Origin: Rhodobacterales bacterium
GTDB lineage: Bacteria > Pseudomonadota > Alphaproteobacteria > Rhizobiales > Stappiaceae
DNA length: 64,000 bases
Assembly (NCBI GenBank): GCA_008107755.1
Contig: VIRH01000060.1
Coordinates: 62,001 to 126,000 of the forward strand
Direction: 5' to 3'
In this document: positions 7,961-18,368 of the stretch, one piece after another
Layout: each line of letters begins with the position of its first letter
How positions within the stretch are numbered: position 1 is the stretch's first letter
Translations under genes and position numbers: made by a program
The notes under the pieces: model-generated
The model's input: only the letters and a program-made list of their open reading frames with translations
Told to the model about the DNA's origin: nothing
Databases searched by the model: none

Positions 7961-9748
7961 ATGGCCGCTGACGAGGCTCCCCCGTTTTTTGCAGAATCGA
8001 TCGTCTTTCTGGCTGCGACGGTGGTTGCTGTTCCGATAGCCAAGCGTCTGGGGCTCGGGTCCGTCGTTGGCTACCTTGCAGCGGGGGCTGCCATCGGCCC
8101 GCATGGTCTGCGCCTGCTCGGGTCGGGCGAGGATGTCCTGCATGTCGCGGAACTTGGTGTCGTCTTGCTGCTCTTCGTCATCGGGCTCGAGCTTGACCCA
8201 CGCAAGCTCTGGCGCATGAAGCGCGACATCTTCGGACTTGGGACCGCGCAGGTTCTGATGACCGGTTTTTCCCTTTATGCGGTCACGAGACTGTTCGGGC
8301 TTTCCCACGCGACGTCGCTTGTGGCCGGATTCGGACTGGCTCTGTCGTCCACGGCCTTCGCACTGCAGATCCTGCAGGAACGCGGACAACTGTCCTCGCC
8401 ATATGGGCAACGGGCCTTCGGCATCCTGCTTCTGCAGGACATCTCCATCGTGCCGCTTCTCGCCATGGTGTCGATCCTCGCGCCGAGCGAGGGCCCGGCG
8501 ACATATACGGAGATCGGCTGGGAAATCGCGCTGGTTCTGGGGGCCGTTGCCGCGGTGATCATCGCCGGGCGGTTCCTGGTCTCGCCGATCTTTCTTCTTC
8601 TGGCGGCGAGCCGGGCGCGCGAGGTCATGCTTACGGCAGCACTTCTGGTCGCACTCGGCAGCGCCGGCATCATGCATTCGGCCGGTCTTTCCATGGCGCT
8701 CGGCGCATTCCTTGCCGGCGTGCTGCTGGCGGAATCCAGTTTCCGCCACACGTTGGAAGCCGATATCGAACCCTTTCGCTCGCTGCTGATGGGGCTCTTC
8801 TTCGTCGCCGTCGGCATGTCTCTGGATATCCATCTGGTCATGGATAACTGGGTCATCGTCGCCGGAGGTGTCGCGACCGTGATGCTGGTCAAGGGCTTCT
8901 TCTTGTGGGGCCTGTCGCGCGGAACCGGGTCGCCGAACTCCGATGCCCTGCGCATAGCCGTGACCCTTCCGCAGGGCGGCGAATTCGCCTTCGTTCTTTT
9001 CACGGCGGCGGTCGGCACCGGGTTGCTCGGCTATCAGACCTCCAATCTTCTGAATGCGATCGTCATCCTGACGATGCTGTTCACGCCGCTCGCCTGTCTC
9101 GGCCTCGACTGGCTGGCAGCGCGCGTGAAGGCGAGTGGGGTCGAGAATCCGTCCATCGAGACCTTCGAGGAAGCAACGCCCACGGTCCTCGTCATCGGCT
9201 TCGGTCGATTCGGCATGGTGGTCGCCCAGATCCTGACGTCGGAGGGGCTGGAGATCACGGCGATCGACAACCGGCCGGACCGCATCGATTATGCGCGCAA
9301 GCAGGGCTACAAGGTCTATTACGGCGATGCCACACGGGCAGACGTGCTGGCTGCGGCCGGGGCCGGCAAGGCAACGCTGGTTGCCATGTGTGTGGAGAAT
9401 GACAAGGTCATGGCGCGGGCCATCGACAATGTCCGCGAGGAATTCCCCGATGCGCTCATCTTCTGCCGCGCAACGGACAGGGCGCATTCTCTGGATCTCA
9501 CAAAGCGCGGCGTCGATTTTCAGATCCGCGAAACCTTCGAATCGAGCGTTGTCTTCGGCCGCGCCGCCCTGGAGGCACTTGGAACGCCGCTGGCCCGGAT
9601 CGATCAGATCGAGGAAGACGTGCGCATCCGCGATGAGGAGCGCCTTGCTCTGCAACTTGAAAACGGCATGTTTGCCGGGCAGGAGCAGCTCCACAAGGTC
9701 ACGCCGCGCAAGCAGCCGGCGCAGGACCCGGATGCGGCGGCGAGTTGA
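7961..9748 (+). CDS. CPA2-family Kef-type K+/H+ antiporter with RCK domain
   Basis: 595 aa. The N-terminal two thirds is a cation:proton antiporter domain with about 12 membrane helices (from ~residue 8 to ~385), including the long LGVVLLLFVIGLELDPRKLW and GAFLAGVLLAES segments typical of the KefB/KefC group. A cytoplasmic RCK (TrkA-N) domain follows, with the nucleotide-binding GxGxxG in VIGFGRFGMV (413-418) and conserved DNRPDRIDYAR. It probably exchanges K+ for H+ under nucleotide or thiol control. ATG 7961 has a GGAGACAG site. A strong terminator follows at 9774. Confidence 0.93.
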   Translation: MAADEAPPFFAESIVFLAATVVAVPIAKRLGLGSVVGYLAAGAAIGPHGLRLLGSGEDVLHVAELGVVLLLFVIGLELDPRKLWRMKRDIFGLGTAQVLMTGFSLYAVTRLFGLSHATSLVAGFGLALSSTAFALQILQERGQLSSPYGQRAFGILLLQDISIVPLLAMVSILAPSEGPATYTEIGWEIALVLGAVAAVIIAGRFLVSPIFLLLAASRAREVMLTAALLVALGSAGIMHSAGLSMALGAFLAGVLLAESSFRHTLEADIEPFRSLLMGLFFVAVGMSLDIHLVMDNWVIVAGGVATVMLVKGFFLWGLSRGTGSPNSDALRIAVTLPQGGEFAFVLFTAAVGTGLLGYQTSNLLNAIVILTMLFTPLACLGLDWLAARVKASGVENPSIETFEEATPTVLVIGFGRFGMVVAQILTSEGLEITAIDNRPDRIDYARKQGYKVYYGDATRADVLAAAGAGKATLVAMCVENDKVMARAIDNVREEFPDALIFCRATDRAHSLDLTKRGVDFQIRETFESSVVFGRAALEALGTPLARIDQIEEDVRIRDEERLALQLENGMFAGQEQLHKVTPRKQPAQDPDAAAS

Positions 9749-9773
9749 GCCTGGTCTCAGGGGAAGAAATGAG

Positions 9774-9800
9774 AAAAGGCGCCGTCACCGGCGCCTTTTT
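9774..9800. terminator. Bidirectional rho-independent terminator
   Basis: Arms AAAAGGCGCC (9774-9783) and GGCGCCTTTT (9790-9799) enclose a 6-nt loop, with a T run on the plus side and an A run on the other. It serves the antiporter gene (+) and the IalB-like gene (-), which converge here. Confidence 0.88.
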
Positions 9801-9824
9801 CCGTTGTTTGCCGGCGCTGCCGCG

Positions 9825-10385
9825 TCAGGGCAGGGCGTTGAAGCCTTCGGAAAATCCGTTGAGAGAGATCGGGATGCCGATCCCTTCTTCCGGTGTCTGG
9901 AAAATGATGAACGTGGCGTTGGTGCCGCTTCCCATCTTCGACAGCAATTCGTCTTCCAGAATCACTTCCGCGATGCAGCCGTTCGGAAGGCAGCGGACGA
10001 AACCGGCTCGGCCGATATCTTCGGAATCGACCCTGAGGCCGAGCCCGGACGGCAGTAGTACACCGAGCGGGGCGAGGACACGCAGGATGCGGGCCTGTTT
10101 GTCGGCGGTCTTCAGGATGATCACGGACAGACCGACATTCTCGCGGTCCGATGCGGTGACGTTCTGGATCAGGGCGCACTGCTCGTTGGATGCGCCTGGC
10201 GGCGTGTCGCAACGCATCTGCCAGTCGCCGTGAGTCGAGCGGACCTCACCCTGCGCGGATGCGGGCAGCGACGCCTGCAGAAGCGATCCCAGAAGGATGC
10301 CTCCGGCTGCCACGAGGTTCACAATCTTGTTTCCGGAACGTCCTGCGCGACGGTCGCGAACGGGCTGCGGCTGTTGGGGTGACAA
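9825..10385 (-). CDS. Invasion-associated locus B (IalB)-like periplasmic protein
   Basis: 186 aa. An exported protein of the IalB family, common in Hyphomicrobiales and named from Bartonella, where it was linked to erythrocyte invasion; in free-living species its role is undefined. It has a signal peptide with hydrophobic core at residues ~21-40 ending in ASLPASAQ, then the family pattern GDWQMRCDTPPG ... CALIQNV ... RCLPNGCIAEV with paired cysteines. The start is TTG at 10385, chosen because GGAGG precedes it by 5 nt. In relatives the gene also lies between tldD and ctaC. Confidence 0.88.
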   Translation of the reverse strand: MSPQQPQPVRDRRAGRSGNKIVNLVAAGGILLGSLLQASLPASAQGEVRSTHGDWQMRCDTPPGASNEQCALIQNVTASDRENVGLSVIILKTADKQARILRVLAPLGVLLPSGLGLRVDSEDIGRAGFVRCLPNGCIAEVILEDELLSKMGSGTNATFIIFQTPEEGIGIPISLNGFSEGFNALP

Positions 10386-10904
10386 GAAGTCCTCCAGTCA
10401 ATCGTCTTTCTTGATCCTCCGGCAGACCTTTCCTCGGCTTGCCGGGGGCTGCGTCGCGAATCATGGTGTTATCCCGGCCAGACATTGCCGCATGATGGCG
10501 CCTGATTCCAGTCTGACGGATGGGTTCAAACACGATTACTCGGGATTTTTGTCCAAAATCCGCCTGTCGTTGACATTGATCAATCCTTCAACGGCTTGGC
10601 GAACTTGCGAAAAGTTGGAAATTCCGTTGCAGCTTGGCGTGTCTTGTGGTTTTTGTGCGGCTTAAAGGTGTCTGAGACGGATGCGTCACATCGACGCCCT
10701 GTCTATTTGTAGCCATCGCCCTTTAACCGGGTTTGTGGTTATAGTCCGGCAAACGAATGGTACCATCGTATGACCGGGATTGGCGAAACGGGCCTGTGGC
10801 GGAGCTGCAGAGCACGGTATGGCCGCACCGAAGTGGGCCGGGCATGGGTCCGGTAAATATGCATGTGCCGCGTTCGCAAGCGGCTGAGGGAAGGGAGCGC
10901 AGAC
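10386..10904. other. 519-nt intergenic region upstream of ctaC
   Basis: A non-coding gap between the divergent ialB-like gene and ctaC. I can support one candidate regulator site (10570-10583) and an AT-rich patch around 10560-10660. Long open frames cross it but lack codon character and start signals. A TATAGT hexamer at 10740-10745 lacks a convincing -35 partner. Confidence 0.6.
10570..10583. promoter_or_regulatory. Candidate FNR/FixK-type box
   Basis: The site reads TTGACATTGATCAA, i.e. TTGA-N6-TCAA, the dyad bound by FNR/FixK/Anr-type regulators. It lies 322 nt upstream of the ctaC start in the large intergenic region. Oxygen-dependent control of the aa3 oxidase would make sense, but the distance is long and the match to one half (TTGAC for TTGAT) is imperfect. 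No matching -10 element was found. Confidence 0.4.
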
Positions 10905-11855
10905 GTGAAGGCAATCTTCAAGCGTCTCATGACTATGGCCGGAGTGGCGGCGTCTTTTGCCGGACTATCCACTGCGGCGCTGGCAGCCGAATCCGGCATT
11001 CACAAGTGGCAGCTCGGGTTCCAGGAATCCGTCACGGACGTGATGGACGACGTAACCTGGTTCAACGGCTTTACGCTTGTCATCATTACCATCATCACGC
11101 TGTTCGTTCTGGCGCTTCTGATCGTTAGCGCCATGCGCTTCAACGCACGGTCCAACCCGGTTCCCTCGCGTACATCCCACAACACGATGATCGAGGTTGT
11201 CTGGACCATCGCGCCGATCCTTATCCTGGTCGTGATCGCGATCCCGTCCTTCCGCCTTCTCTACAAGCAGCTCGACATTCCCGAATACGAAATGACGGTG
11301 AAGGCGACCGGCTACCAGTGGTACTGGGGCTATGAATACTCCGACGACAACATGGGCGACCTCTATTTTGATTCGCTGATGGTCGGCAGCTACTCGGATC
11401 CCGAGGCGGACGTTGCAGAGCGGCAGGAAGTTGCCGACGCACGCGGCGTGACGCTGGCTGAAGTTCCGCGCCTGCTGTCCGTAGACAATGAACTGGTTAT
11501 CCCTGTCGATACAACGGTTCGTCTCCAGGTAACGTCCGAGGACGTGATCCACTCTTTCGCCATGCCGTCCTTCGGCGTCAAGATCGATGCGATTCCGGGC
11601 CGGCTGAACGAGAGCTGGTTCCATGCGCGGCAGGAAGGCGTCTTCTATGGCCAGTGCTCCGAGCTTTGCGGCAAGGATCATGCCTTCATGCCGATCGCGA
11701 TCCGCGTCGTGTCCAAGGATCAGTTCCAGACCTGGGCGACCGCGGCACAGGACGATCTCGATGCGGCGAACGAAGCGCTGATGGCTTCGCTGAAGTCGGG
11801 CGAGAAGGTGGCCGTCACCGGCACGCTTGAAGAGATCGCAGTCGCCGCTAATTAA
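10905..11855 (+). CDS. ctaC: Cytochrome c oxidase subunit II
   Basis: 316 aa. Subunit II of the aa3 oxidase takes electrons from cytochrome c through the binuclear CuA centre in the periplasm. A signal peptide (to ~residue 27, ...AALA) is followed by two membrane helices and the cupredoxin domain. CuA ligands are visible: CSELCGKDHAFM with Cys251 and Cys255, the downstream His and Met, and the aromatic patch GYQWYWGYEY. The start is GTG 10905 after an AGGGAG site; the upstream in-frame ATG would add a basic, unlikely extension. It is the first gene of the cta operon. Confidence 0.95.
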   Translation: MKAIFKRLMTMAGVAASFAGLSTAALAAESGIHKWQLGFQESVTDVMDDVTWFNGFTLVIITIITLFVLALLIVSAMRFNARSNPVPSRTSHNTMIEVVWTIAPILILVVIAIPSFRLLYKQLDIPEYEMTVKATGYQWYWGYEYSDDNMGDLYFDSLMVGSYSDPEADVAERQEVADARGVTLAEVPRLLSVDNELVIPVDTTVRLQVTSEDVIHSFAMPSFGVKIDAIPGRLNESWFHARQEGVFYGQCSELCGKDHAFMPIAIRVVSKDQFQTWATAAQDDLDAANEALMASLKSGEKVAVTGTLEEIAVAAN

Positions 11856-11907
11856 TGCGGCGACAGGCCAATCTGGCGATGCGCGCGATGACACGCAGCG
11901 CCGCTGA

Positions 11908-13527
<1,620 letters not shown>

Positions 13528-13551
13528 CGCGGCGGGCAGGACGACCCGATA

Positions 13552-13581
13552 TGCACCGCGCCGGGCCTCCGGCGCGGTGCA
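13552..13581. other. Perfect 13-bp hairpin between ctaD and ctaB
   Basis: Arms TGCACCGCGCCGG (13552-13564) and CCGGCGCGGTGCA (13569-13581) flank the loop GCCT. No T run follows, so it is not a standard terminator; it may protect the 3' end of the ctaC-ctaD message or lower expression of the assembly genes. Confidence 0.7.
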
Positions 13582-13665
13582 CCGTTAAAGAACGAGTGCG
13601 GACTGTGACCCGCGCCGCGCCGCCAAAGGCGCTGGAACCATAACAAGAATTCGAAGGACGTGCCG

Positions 13666-14601
13666 ATGTCGCTCGTTGAGCGCCAGGATACGATGAACCA
13701 GGAAGCAGCCGTCTGGGACGGTGGAATGGGATCCGTGAGCGACTATGTGGCGCTCCTGAAACCGCGCGTGATGTCCCTGGTGATCTTTACCGCCTTTGTC
13801 GGGCTGATGCTGGCACCGGGCCATGTGCATCCGGTGCTCGGCGCGGTCGCGATTCTGTGCATCGCCATCGGCGCAGGCGCCTCCGGTGCCCTGAACATGT
13901 GGTACGACGCCGACATCGACGAAGTCATGACGCGTACCCGCAAGCGTCCGATCCCGGCTGGCAAGATCACGGGTGAGGAAGCCTTTGCCTTCGGCATGAC
14001 GCTGTCCATCGGCTCTGTCGTGACGCTCGGCCTCCTGGTCAACTGGTTCGCCGGTGCCTTTCTGGCCTTCACGATCTTCTTTTATGTCGTCGTCTACACG
14101 ATGTGGCTGAAGCGCGCGACGCCTCAGAACATCGTTATCGGCGGTGCCGCCGGCGCGTTTCCGCCGATGGTCGGCTGGGCGGCGGTCACCGGCTCCGTCA
14201 GCCTCGAGAGCTTCGTTCTCTTCCTGATCATCTTCATGTGGACGCCGCCGCACTTCTGGGCGCTCGCGCTTTTCAAATGCGGCGATTACCGCTCCGCGGG
14301 TGTTCCGATGTTGCCCGTCGTTGCCGGCGAAACCAGCACCCGTCACCACATTCTGATCTACTCGCTCCTGCTCGCGCCCGTCGGCGTCGCGCCATACTTT
14401 CTCGGCTTTGCAAGCGTGGTCTACGGCGTCGCGGCTGGCGCGCTCGGCCTTGCCTTCGTTCTGCTGGCAGCCGATGTCTGGCGCAAGCGGGAAGGTGACG
14501 CAGCGCGCGTTGCAAGCGTGCGCCTGTTCAAGTTCTCGATCTTCTACCTGTTTATGCTTTTCGCCATGTTGCTGGCCGAGAGCCTGATTGTGGGGGCTTG
14601 A
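13666..14601 (+). CDS. ctaB: Protoheme IX farnesyltransferase
   Basis: 311 aa. CtaB (heme O synthase) attaches a farnesyl group to heme b, the first step to heme a. The UbiA-family active-site motif is [19 protein letters not shown] (residues ~75-95) and the second Asp-rich loop includes [17 protein letters not shown]. About nine membrane helices are apparent. ATG 13666 has a GAAGGA site 7 nt upstream; a GTG at 13660 would add two residues. It belongs to the cta operon behind the 13-bp hairpin. Confidence 0.95.
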   Translation: MSLVERQDTMNQEAAVWDGGMGSVSDYVALLKPRVMSLVIFTAFVGLMLAPGHVHPVLGAVAILCIAIGAGASGALNMWYDADIDEVMTRTRKRPIPAGKITGEEAFAFGMTLSIGSVVTLGLLVNWFAGAFLAFTIFFYVVVYTMWLKRATPQNIVIGGAAGAFPPMVGWAAVTGSVSLESFVLFLIIFMWTPPHFWALALFKCGDYRSAGVPMLPVVAGETSTRHHILIYSLLLAPVGVAPYFLGFASVVYGVAAGALGLAFVLLAADVWRKREGDAARVASVRLFKFSIFYLFMLFAMLLAESLIVGA

Positions 14602-14605
14602 GCCG

Positions 14606-14767
14606 GTGAACGAGGAAGAACAAGGCATCCGTCTGACGGACGCGCAGAAAAAGGCGCGGCGTTCAAGATCGATCGCGATTGCGCTGGTGCTGGTGGCGCT
14701 GGTGGTGCTCTTTTATGTCGTGACCATCGTCAAGCTCGGTCCGGGCGTCCTCGACCGCGCTCTTTGA
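14606..14767 (+). CDS. CoxF-like small membrane protein
   Basis: A 53-aa reading frame starting with GTG at 14606, four nucleotides after the ctaB stop, and ending 12 nt before ctaG. The N-terminal ~20 residues are charged (NEEEQGIRLTDAQKKARRSR); one membrane helix follows (IAIALVLVALVVLFYVVTIV) and the tail is KLGPGVLDRAL. Position and layout match the small CoxF-type protein found between ctaB and ctaG in related bacteria. It is probably an oxidase assembly accessory in the inner membrane; its biochemical role is not known to me. Confidence 0.85.
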   Translation: MNEEEQGIRLTDAQKKARRSRSIAIALVLVALVVLFYVVTIVKLGPGVLDRAL

Positions 14768-14779
14768 AGGAAGGCTAAC

Positions 14780-15385
14780 GTGCAGAACCCCGGGAACAAT
14801 CAGGAAATGGCGCGCCGCAACCGCAAGGTTGCGATCTACTGCGCCGGCCTGTTCGTCTCCATGGTTGGTGCTGCCTATGCGGCCGTCCCGCTCTACAATC
14901 TCTTCTGCAGCGTGACAGGCTTCGGCGGCACGACCCAGGTGGCGGACAGTGACAGCGACGTGATCATCGACCGGATGATCACGATCCGTTTCGACGGCAA
15001 CGTCAATCACCAGCTGCCGTGGAAGTTCAAGCCGAAGCAGCGCTCGGTGAGCCTGAAGATGGGCGAGACAGGCCAGCTTGCCTATCTCGCTACCAACGAG
15101 GCGAACGGCACCACGGTCGGCACCTCGACCTTCAACGTTTCTCCGCCGACAGCCGGGATCTATTTCAACAAGCTGCAGTGCTTCTGCTTTACCGAGCAGG
15201 AACTGAAGGCGGGCGAAAGCGTAGAGATGCCGGTGGTGTTCTTTGTCGATCCGGAAATGGACAAGGATCCTGAACTGAAGTCGGTGAAGGAAATAACTTT
15301 GTCCTACACGTTCTTCCCGGTAGAACAACCGGAACGTCCTGTTGCAGCGAAGGCCGACACGCCTGAAACTGAAACGAATATGTAA
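14780..15385 (+). CDS. ctaG: Cytochrome c oxidase assembly protein CtaG/Cox11
   Basis: 201 aa. CtaG delivers copper to the CuB site of subunit I. A single N-terminal membrane helix (residues ~14-37) anchors a periplasmic immunoglobulin-like domain with the copper-binding CFCF motif (KLQCFCFTEQ) near residues 134-137. The full Cox11 pattern is present (VPLYNLFCSVTGFGGTTQ; PVVFFVDPEM; ITLSYTFF). The start is GTG 14780 after GAAGGAAGG. It follows the CoxF-like gene by 12 nt. Confidence 0.95.
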   Translation: MQNPGNNQEMARRNRKVAIYCAGLFVSMVGAAYAAVPLYNLFCSVTGFGGTTQVADSDSDVIIDRMITIRFDGNVNHQLPWKFKPKQRSVSLKMGETGQLAYLATNEANGTTVGTSTFNVSPPTAGIYFNKLQCFCFTEQELKAGESVEMPVVFFVDPEMDKDPELKSVKEITLSYTFFPVEQPERPVAAKADTPETETNM

Positions 15386-15436
15386 GTGATTGGCGCAAAA
15401 ACGCGCCTGAGATGACTGTGTTTGGGGAGCTTGCCG

Positions 15437-16315
15437 ATGGCTGAGGCACATACCAAAAATCACGACTACCACCTTGTGGAGCCGTCTCCGTGGCCGTTCA
15501 TTGCGTCTGTGGGCGCATTTGTTCTGGCCATCGGTGCGATCGCCTGGATGCGTTCGGCCTCCGACAGGTCCTTCGAACTGTTCTTCATCGATTTCTCCGC
15601 GGCCAGTTGGGGGCTCTTCGCCGTCGGCCTGCTGATCGTTCTCTACGTGATGTACGGCTGGTGGAGCGATACGATCCGCGAATCCCGTCAGGGGCACCAC
15701 ACGCGGGTCGTTTCCCTGCATCTTCGCTACGGAATGCTGCTGTTCATCGCCTCGGAAGTCATGTTCTTCGTGGCGTGGTTCTGGGCTTATTTCGATGCGG
15801 CGCTCTACAGCCACGAAGCCATCAATTTCGCGCGGCTGGAAGCGACCGGTGGACATTGGCCGCCGGAAGGCATCGCCACCTTCGATCCCTGGCACCTGCC
15901 GCTGCTGAACACGCTGATTCTTCTGTGCTCGGGCACCACCGTCACCTGGGCGCACCATGCCCTGCTGCATGATGACCGCGAAGGCCTGAAATGGGGACTG
16001 ACGCTGACCGTGATCCTCGGCGTTCTCTTCACGATCTGCCAGGTTTACGAATACGCCCATGCAGCCTTCGACTTCGGCGGCAACATCTACGGCGCGACCT
16101 TCTTCATGGCGACCGGATTCCATGGCTTCCACGTGGTCGTGGGAACCATCTTCCTGCTGGTTTGCCTGCTGCGCGCGCTGGCCGGGCACTTTACCAAGGA
16201 CCAGCACTTCGGCTTCGAGGCGGCAGCCTGGTACTGGCACTTCGTCGACGTGGTCTGGCTGTTCCTGTTCGTGTCCATCTACATCTGGGGCGCAGGCACA
16301 CCGGCCGCCCACTAA
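15437..16315 (+). CDS. ctaE: Cytochrome c oxidase subunit III
   Basis: 292 aa. Subunit III has seven membrane helices and stabilises the catalytic core. Visible signatures include [36 protein letters not shown], and the closing [21 protein letters not shown] chose ATG 15437 ([13 protein letters not shown]), which has a GGGGAG site; an upstream TTG would only add five residues. It ends the main cta block and is followed by a strong terminator. Confidence 0.96.
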   Translation: MAEAHTKNHDYHLVEPSPWPFIASVGAFVLAIGAIAWMRSASDRSFELFFIDFSAASWGLFAVGLLIVLYVMYGWWSDTIRESRQGHHTRVVSLHLRYGMLLFIASEVMFFVAWFWAYFDAALYSHEAINFARLEATGGHWPPEGIATFDPWHLPLLNTLILLCSGTTVTWAHHALLHDDREGLKWGLTLTVILGVLFTICQVYEYAHAAFDFGGNIYGATFFMATGFHGFHVVVGTIFLLVCLLRALAGHFTKDQHFGFEAAAWYWHFVDVVWLFLFVSIYIWGAGTPAAH

Positions 16316-16341
16316 GGGCTCGAAAGCCAATCACCGATCAC

Positions 16342-16370
16342 GCCCGATCCGACACCGGATCGGGCTTTTT
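16342..16370 (+). terminator. Rho-independent terminator after ctaE
   Basis: Ten-bp stem GCCCGATCCG (16342-16351) with CGGATCGGGC (16356-16365), loop ACAC and five T residues. It separates ctaE from the DUF983/SURF1 pair, at least partially. Confidence 0.93.
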
Positions 16371-16399
16371 CGTTTCAGCAACCGCTCAGGATCAGGCTC

Positions 16400-16789
16400 A
16401 TGGACGACAAGGCGCATTTTCCACCCATCAATCCGGTCCCGGCCGGACTAGCCGGCAAATGTCCTCGCTGCGGTCAGGGCAAGTTGTTCGACGGATTCCT
16501 GAGCGTGAAGAAATCCTGCATGTCCTGCGGGCTGGATTATTCCTTCGCCGACAGCGGCGACGGTCCGGCGGTTTTCGTCATCATGATCGTTGGCTTCATC
16601 GTCGTCGGGCTGGTCTTGTTCGTGGAGTTGTCCTTCCAGCCGCCGATCTGGGTCCACATGGTGCTCTGGCTGCCGCTGACCGTCATCCTGGCAGGTGCGA
16701 CCTTGCGCCCCTTGAAAGGACTGATGATCGCGCTTCAATACAAGCACAAGGCGGAAGAAGGTCGTCTCGACGACGCCGGCCGCGAATGA
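16400..16789 (+). CDS. DUF983 family membrane protein
   Basis: 129 aa. A zinc-ribbon-like N-terminus with two CxxC pairs (CPRCGQGKLF and CMSCGLDY, residues ~21-42) precedes two membrane helices (FVIMIVGFIVVGLVLFVEL and VHMVLWLPLTVILAG). DUF983 genes are regularly found in cytochrome oxidase clusters between ctaE and the SURF1 gene. An assembly role is likely by context but not shown by the sequence. Confidence 0.88.
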   Translation: MDDKAHFPPINPVPAGLAGKCPRCGQGKLFDGFLSVKKSCMSCGLDYSFADSGDGPAVFVIMIVGFIVVGLVLFVELSFQPPIWVHMVLWLPLTVILAGATLRPLKGLMIALQYKHKAEEGRLDDAGRE

Positions 16790-16839
16790 TCTGCACACGC
16801 GTCAGCTGACAGCGCACACAGGAAAAGAAGTTCCCTGAC

Positions 16840-17589
16840 ATGGGGCCCTACAAGAAACTGATCATACCCGCGCTCGCCGCGGCGGCCGCTCTCGCGGTCC
16901 TTCTGAAGCTTGGCTTCTGGCAGCTGGACCGACTGGCCTGGAAGGAGCATCTGATCGCACAGGTCGAGGAGGGCGTCTCGAAGGACCCGGTCCCGGCACC
17001 CAGGCCGAAGGACTGGCCGGCAATTGGCGAGGAGACCGACTACCGCCATGTGGAGGTGACAGGCCGTTTCGCGGAAGGGGCGGTCTTCTACTATATTGCC
17101 CTGTCAAACCCGCAAGGTCCTGTGGGCGGCCCGGGCTACATGGTCTATGCACCATTCACTACGGCGGACGGCTGGACGGTTCTGGTCAACCGCGGCTTCA
17201 TCACGATGGCCATTCCGCCGGATCTCAAGGCCGAGGCAATCACCGCTCCGCAAGGTGAGATGCAACTGACCGGCCTTTTGCGTCTCAGCGAAAAGCCGAA
17301 CTGGACCACGGCCGCGCCGGCCGACGGGGTCTGGTTCGCACGTGACACAGCCGCGATGGGCGAATTCCTGGGTGTCTCGGAGACGCGGCTGGCGCCCTAC
17401 AGCATCGATCTCGATGCCGCGTTCACGCCGCCATCAGGTCTTCCCGAAGCCGGAGAAACGATCGTCCGCTTCAAGAACGATCACCTCGGCTATGCGCTGA
17501 CATGGTTCGGACTTGCCGCAACACTTGTCGGTGTCTTCCTCACCTACGCCGCCGGCGTCCTGTGGCCGCGCGACCGGCGACAGGTCTGA
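16840..17589 (+). CDS. SURF1 family oxidase assembly protein
   Basis: 249 aa. SURF1 proteins assist insertion of heme a into subunit I of aa3 oxidase. The expected layout is seen: one membrane helix at residues ~7-28, a periplasmic domain with FWQLDRLAWKE and VNRGFI-type motifs, and a second helix near the C-terminus (YALTWFGLAATLVGVFLTYA). It starts 50 nt after DUF983 and ends at a bidirectional terminator. Confidence 0.93.
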   Translation: MGPYKKLIIPALAAAAALAVLLKLGFWQLDRLAWKEHLIAQVEEGVSKDPVPAPRPKDWPAIGEETDYRHVEVTGRFAEGAVFYYIALSNPQGPVGGPGYMVYAPFTTADGWTVLVNRGFITMAIPPDLKAEAITAPQGEMQLTGLLRLSEKPNWTTAAPADGVWFARDTAAMGEFLGVSETRLAPYSIDLDAAFTPPSGLPEAGETIVRFKNDHLGYALTWFGLAATLVGVFLTYAAGVLWPRDRRQV

Positions 17590-17590
17590 C

Positions 17591-17620
17591 AAAAAAAGAG
17601 AGGCCATCGGCCTCTCTTCT
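17591..17620. terminator. Bidirectional terminator between the SURF1 and peroxiredoxin genes
   Basis: Stem AGAGAGGCC (17597-17605) / GGCCTCTCT (17609-17617), with an A tract before it and T-rich sequence after it. It suits both converging genes. Confidence 0.8.
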
Positions 17621-17644
17621 CTTCGGAACCAATTGTTTTCTGGA

Positions 17645-18133
17645 TCAGGACAGCGCTTCCAGAATGGCGGCGGCACCGGTCTTGGTGGCTTCGCCGGGAG
17701 ACTCCTCGACGGCGAGGAACGTGACTTCACCATCCTTTGCGACAAGCGCGAACCGCTGCGAGCGGACATGGCCAAAGATCGGCGCAGGCCCGAGGCCAAG
17801 GCCCATCGCCTCGACGAATTCGGCACCGGTATCTGCCAGGAACTGAATGTTGCCGCCGGTCTTGGAAGCCTTTTCCCAGGCGTCCATGACGAAGACGTCA
17901 TTGACCGAAACGACCGCGATTGTGTCGACACCCTTCGACTTCAGCGTGTCGGCATGCTCGACGAAGCCCGGCAGGTGGTTCATGTGGCACGTGGGCGTGA
18001 AGGCGCCCGGCACTCCGAACAGCACGACGGTCTTGCCGCCGGTCAGGTCGCTGACCGACATTTCGCCCGGTCCATCGGACGTCATGATCTTGAAGGTAGC
18101 TTCCGGAAGACGATCCCCAACCTTGATAGTCAT
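17645..18133 (-). CDS. Peroxiredoxin (Prx5/AhpE-like)
   Basis: 162 aa thiol peroxidase of the Prx5 type, reducing H2O2 and alkyl hydroperoxides in the cytoplasm. The peroxidatic cysteine is Cys49 in FGVPGAFTPTCHMNHLPGF, and the conserved Arg lies in HVRSQRFALV. No obvious resolving cysteine is present in the usual second position, so an external thiol such as glutathione or glutaredoxin may resolve it (inference). ATG at 18133. The upstream intergenic stretch carries one copy of a 17-nt repeat (18159-18175). Confidence 0.93.
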   Translation of the reverse strand: MTIKVGDRLPEATFKIMTSDGPGEMSVSDLTGGKTVVLFGVPGAFTPTCHMNHLPGFVEHADTLKSKGVDTIAVVSVNDVFVMDAWEKASKTGGNIQFLADTGAEFVEAMGLGLGPAPIFGHVRSQRFALVAKDGEVTFLAVEESPGEATKTGAAAILEALS

Positions 18134-18158
18134 AGTGCCTAGTCCCTTTTCTGGTGCA

Positions 18159-18175
18159 GGTCCCGGCTACCGGCC
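18159..18175. repeat. 17-nt intergenic repeat, copy 1
   Basis: GGTCCCGGCTACCGGCC occurs here, between the DsbD-alpha-like and peroxiredoxin genes, and again at 44866-44882. Its core CCCGGCTACCG also occurs inverted at 38939-38949. The core contains the self-complementary CCGG-CTA-CCGG. Confidence 0.6.
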
Positions 18176-18368
18176 GGGCGGATACGTGAAACGTGTCTAG
18201 CCGAAGCACAGATAGAGCGTCCGCGTTCAGCCGTCGAGTGCACTCAACCGTATCTTTGAAATCGATCAGCTTTTGGACGCCTGAACAAGTCCTTTGGGGC
18301 AGGCGCGAGTTTCGTGATCTGCCAAGCTTGCGATCTGATGACTGAATGACGTGAACAGCCCAAACGCC

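Noticed and set aside
7883-9694. A 603-codon open frame antisense to the antiporter gene
   Set aside because: It is a shadow of GC-rich coding sequence; its product is a low-complexity His/Arg/Asp/Gln-rich chain with no recognisable domain, while the plus strand encodes a clear CPA2-RCK protein.
14663-16330. A 555-codon frame antisense to ctaG and ctaE
   Set aside because: Shadow of two well-supported oxidase genes and the small CoxF-like gene.
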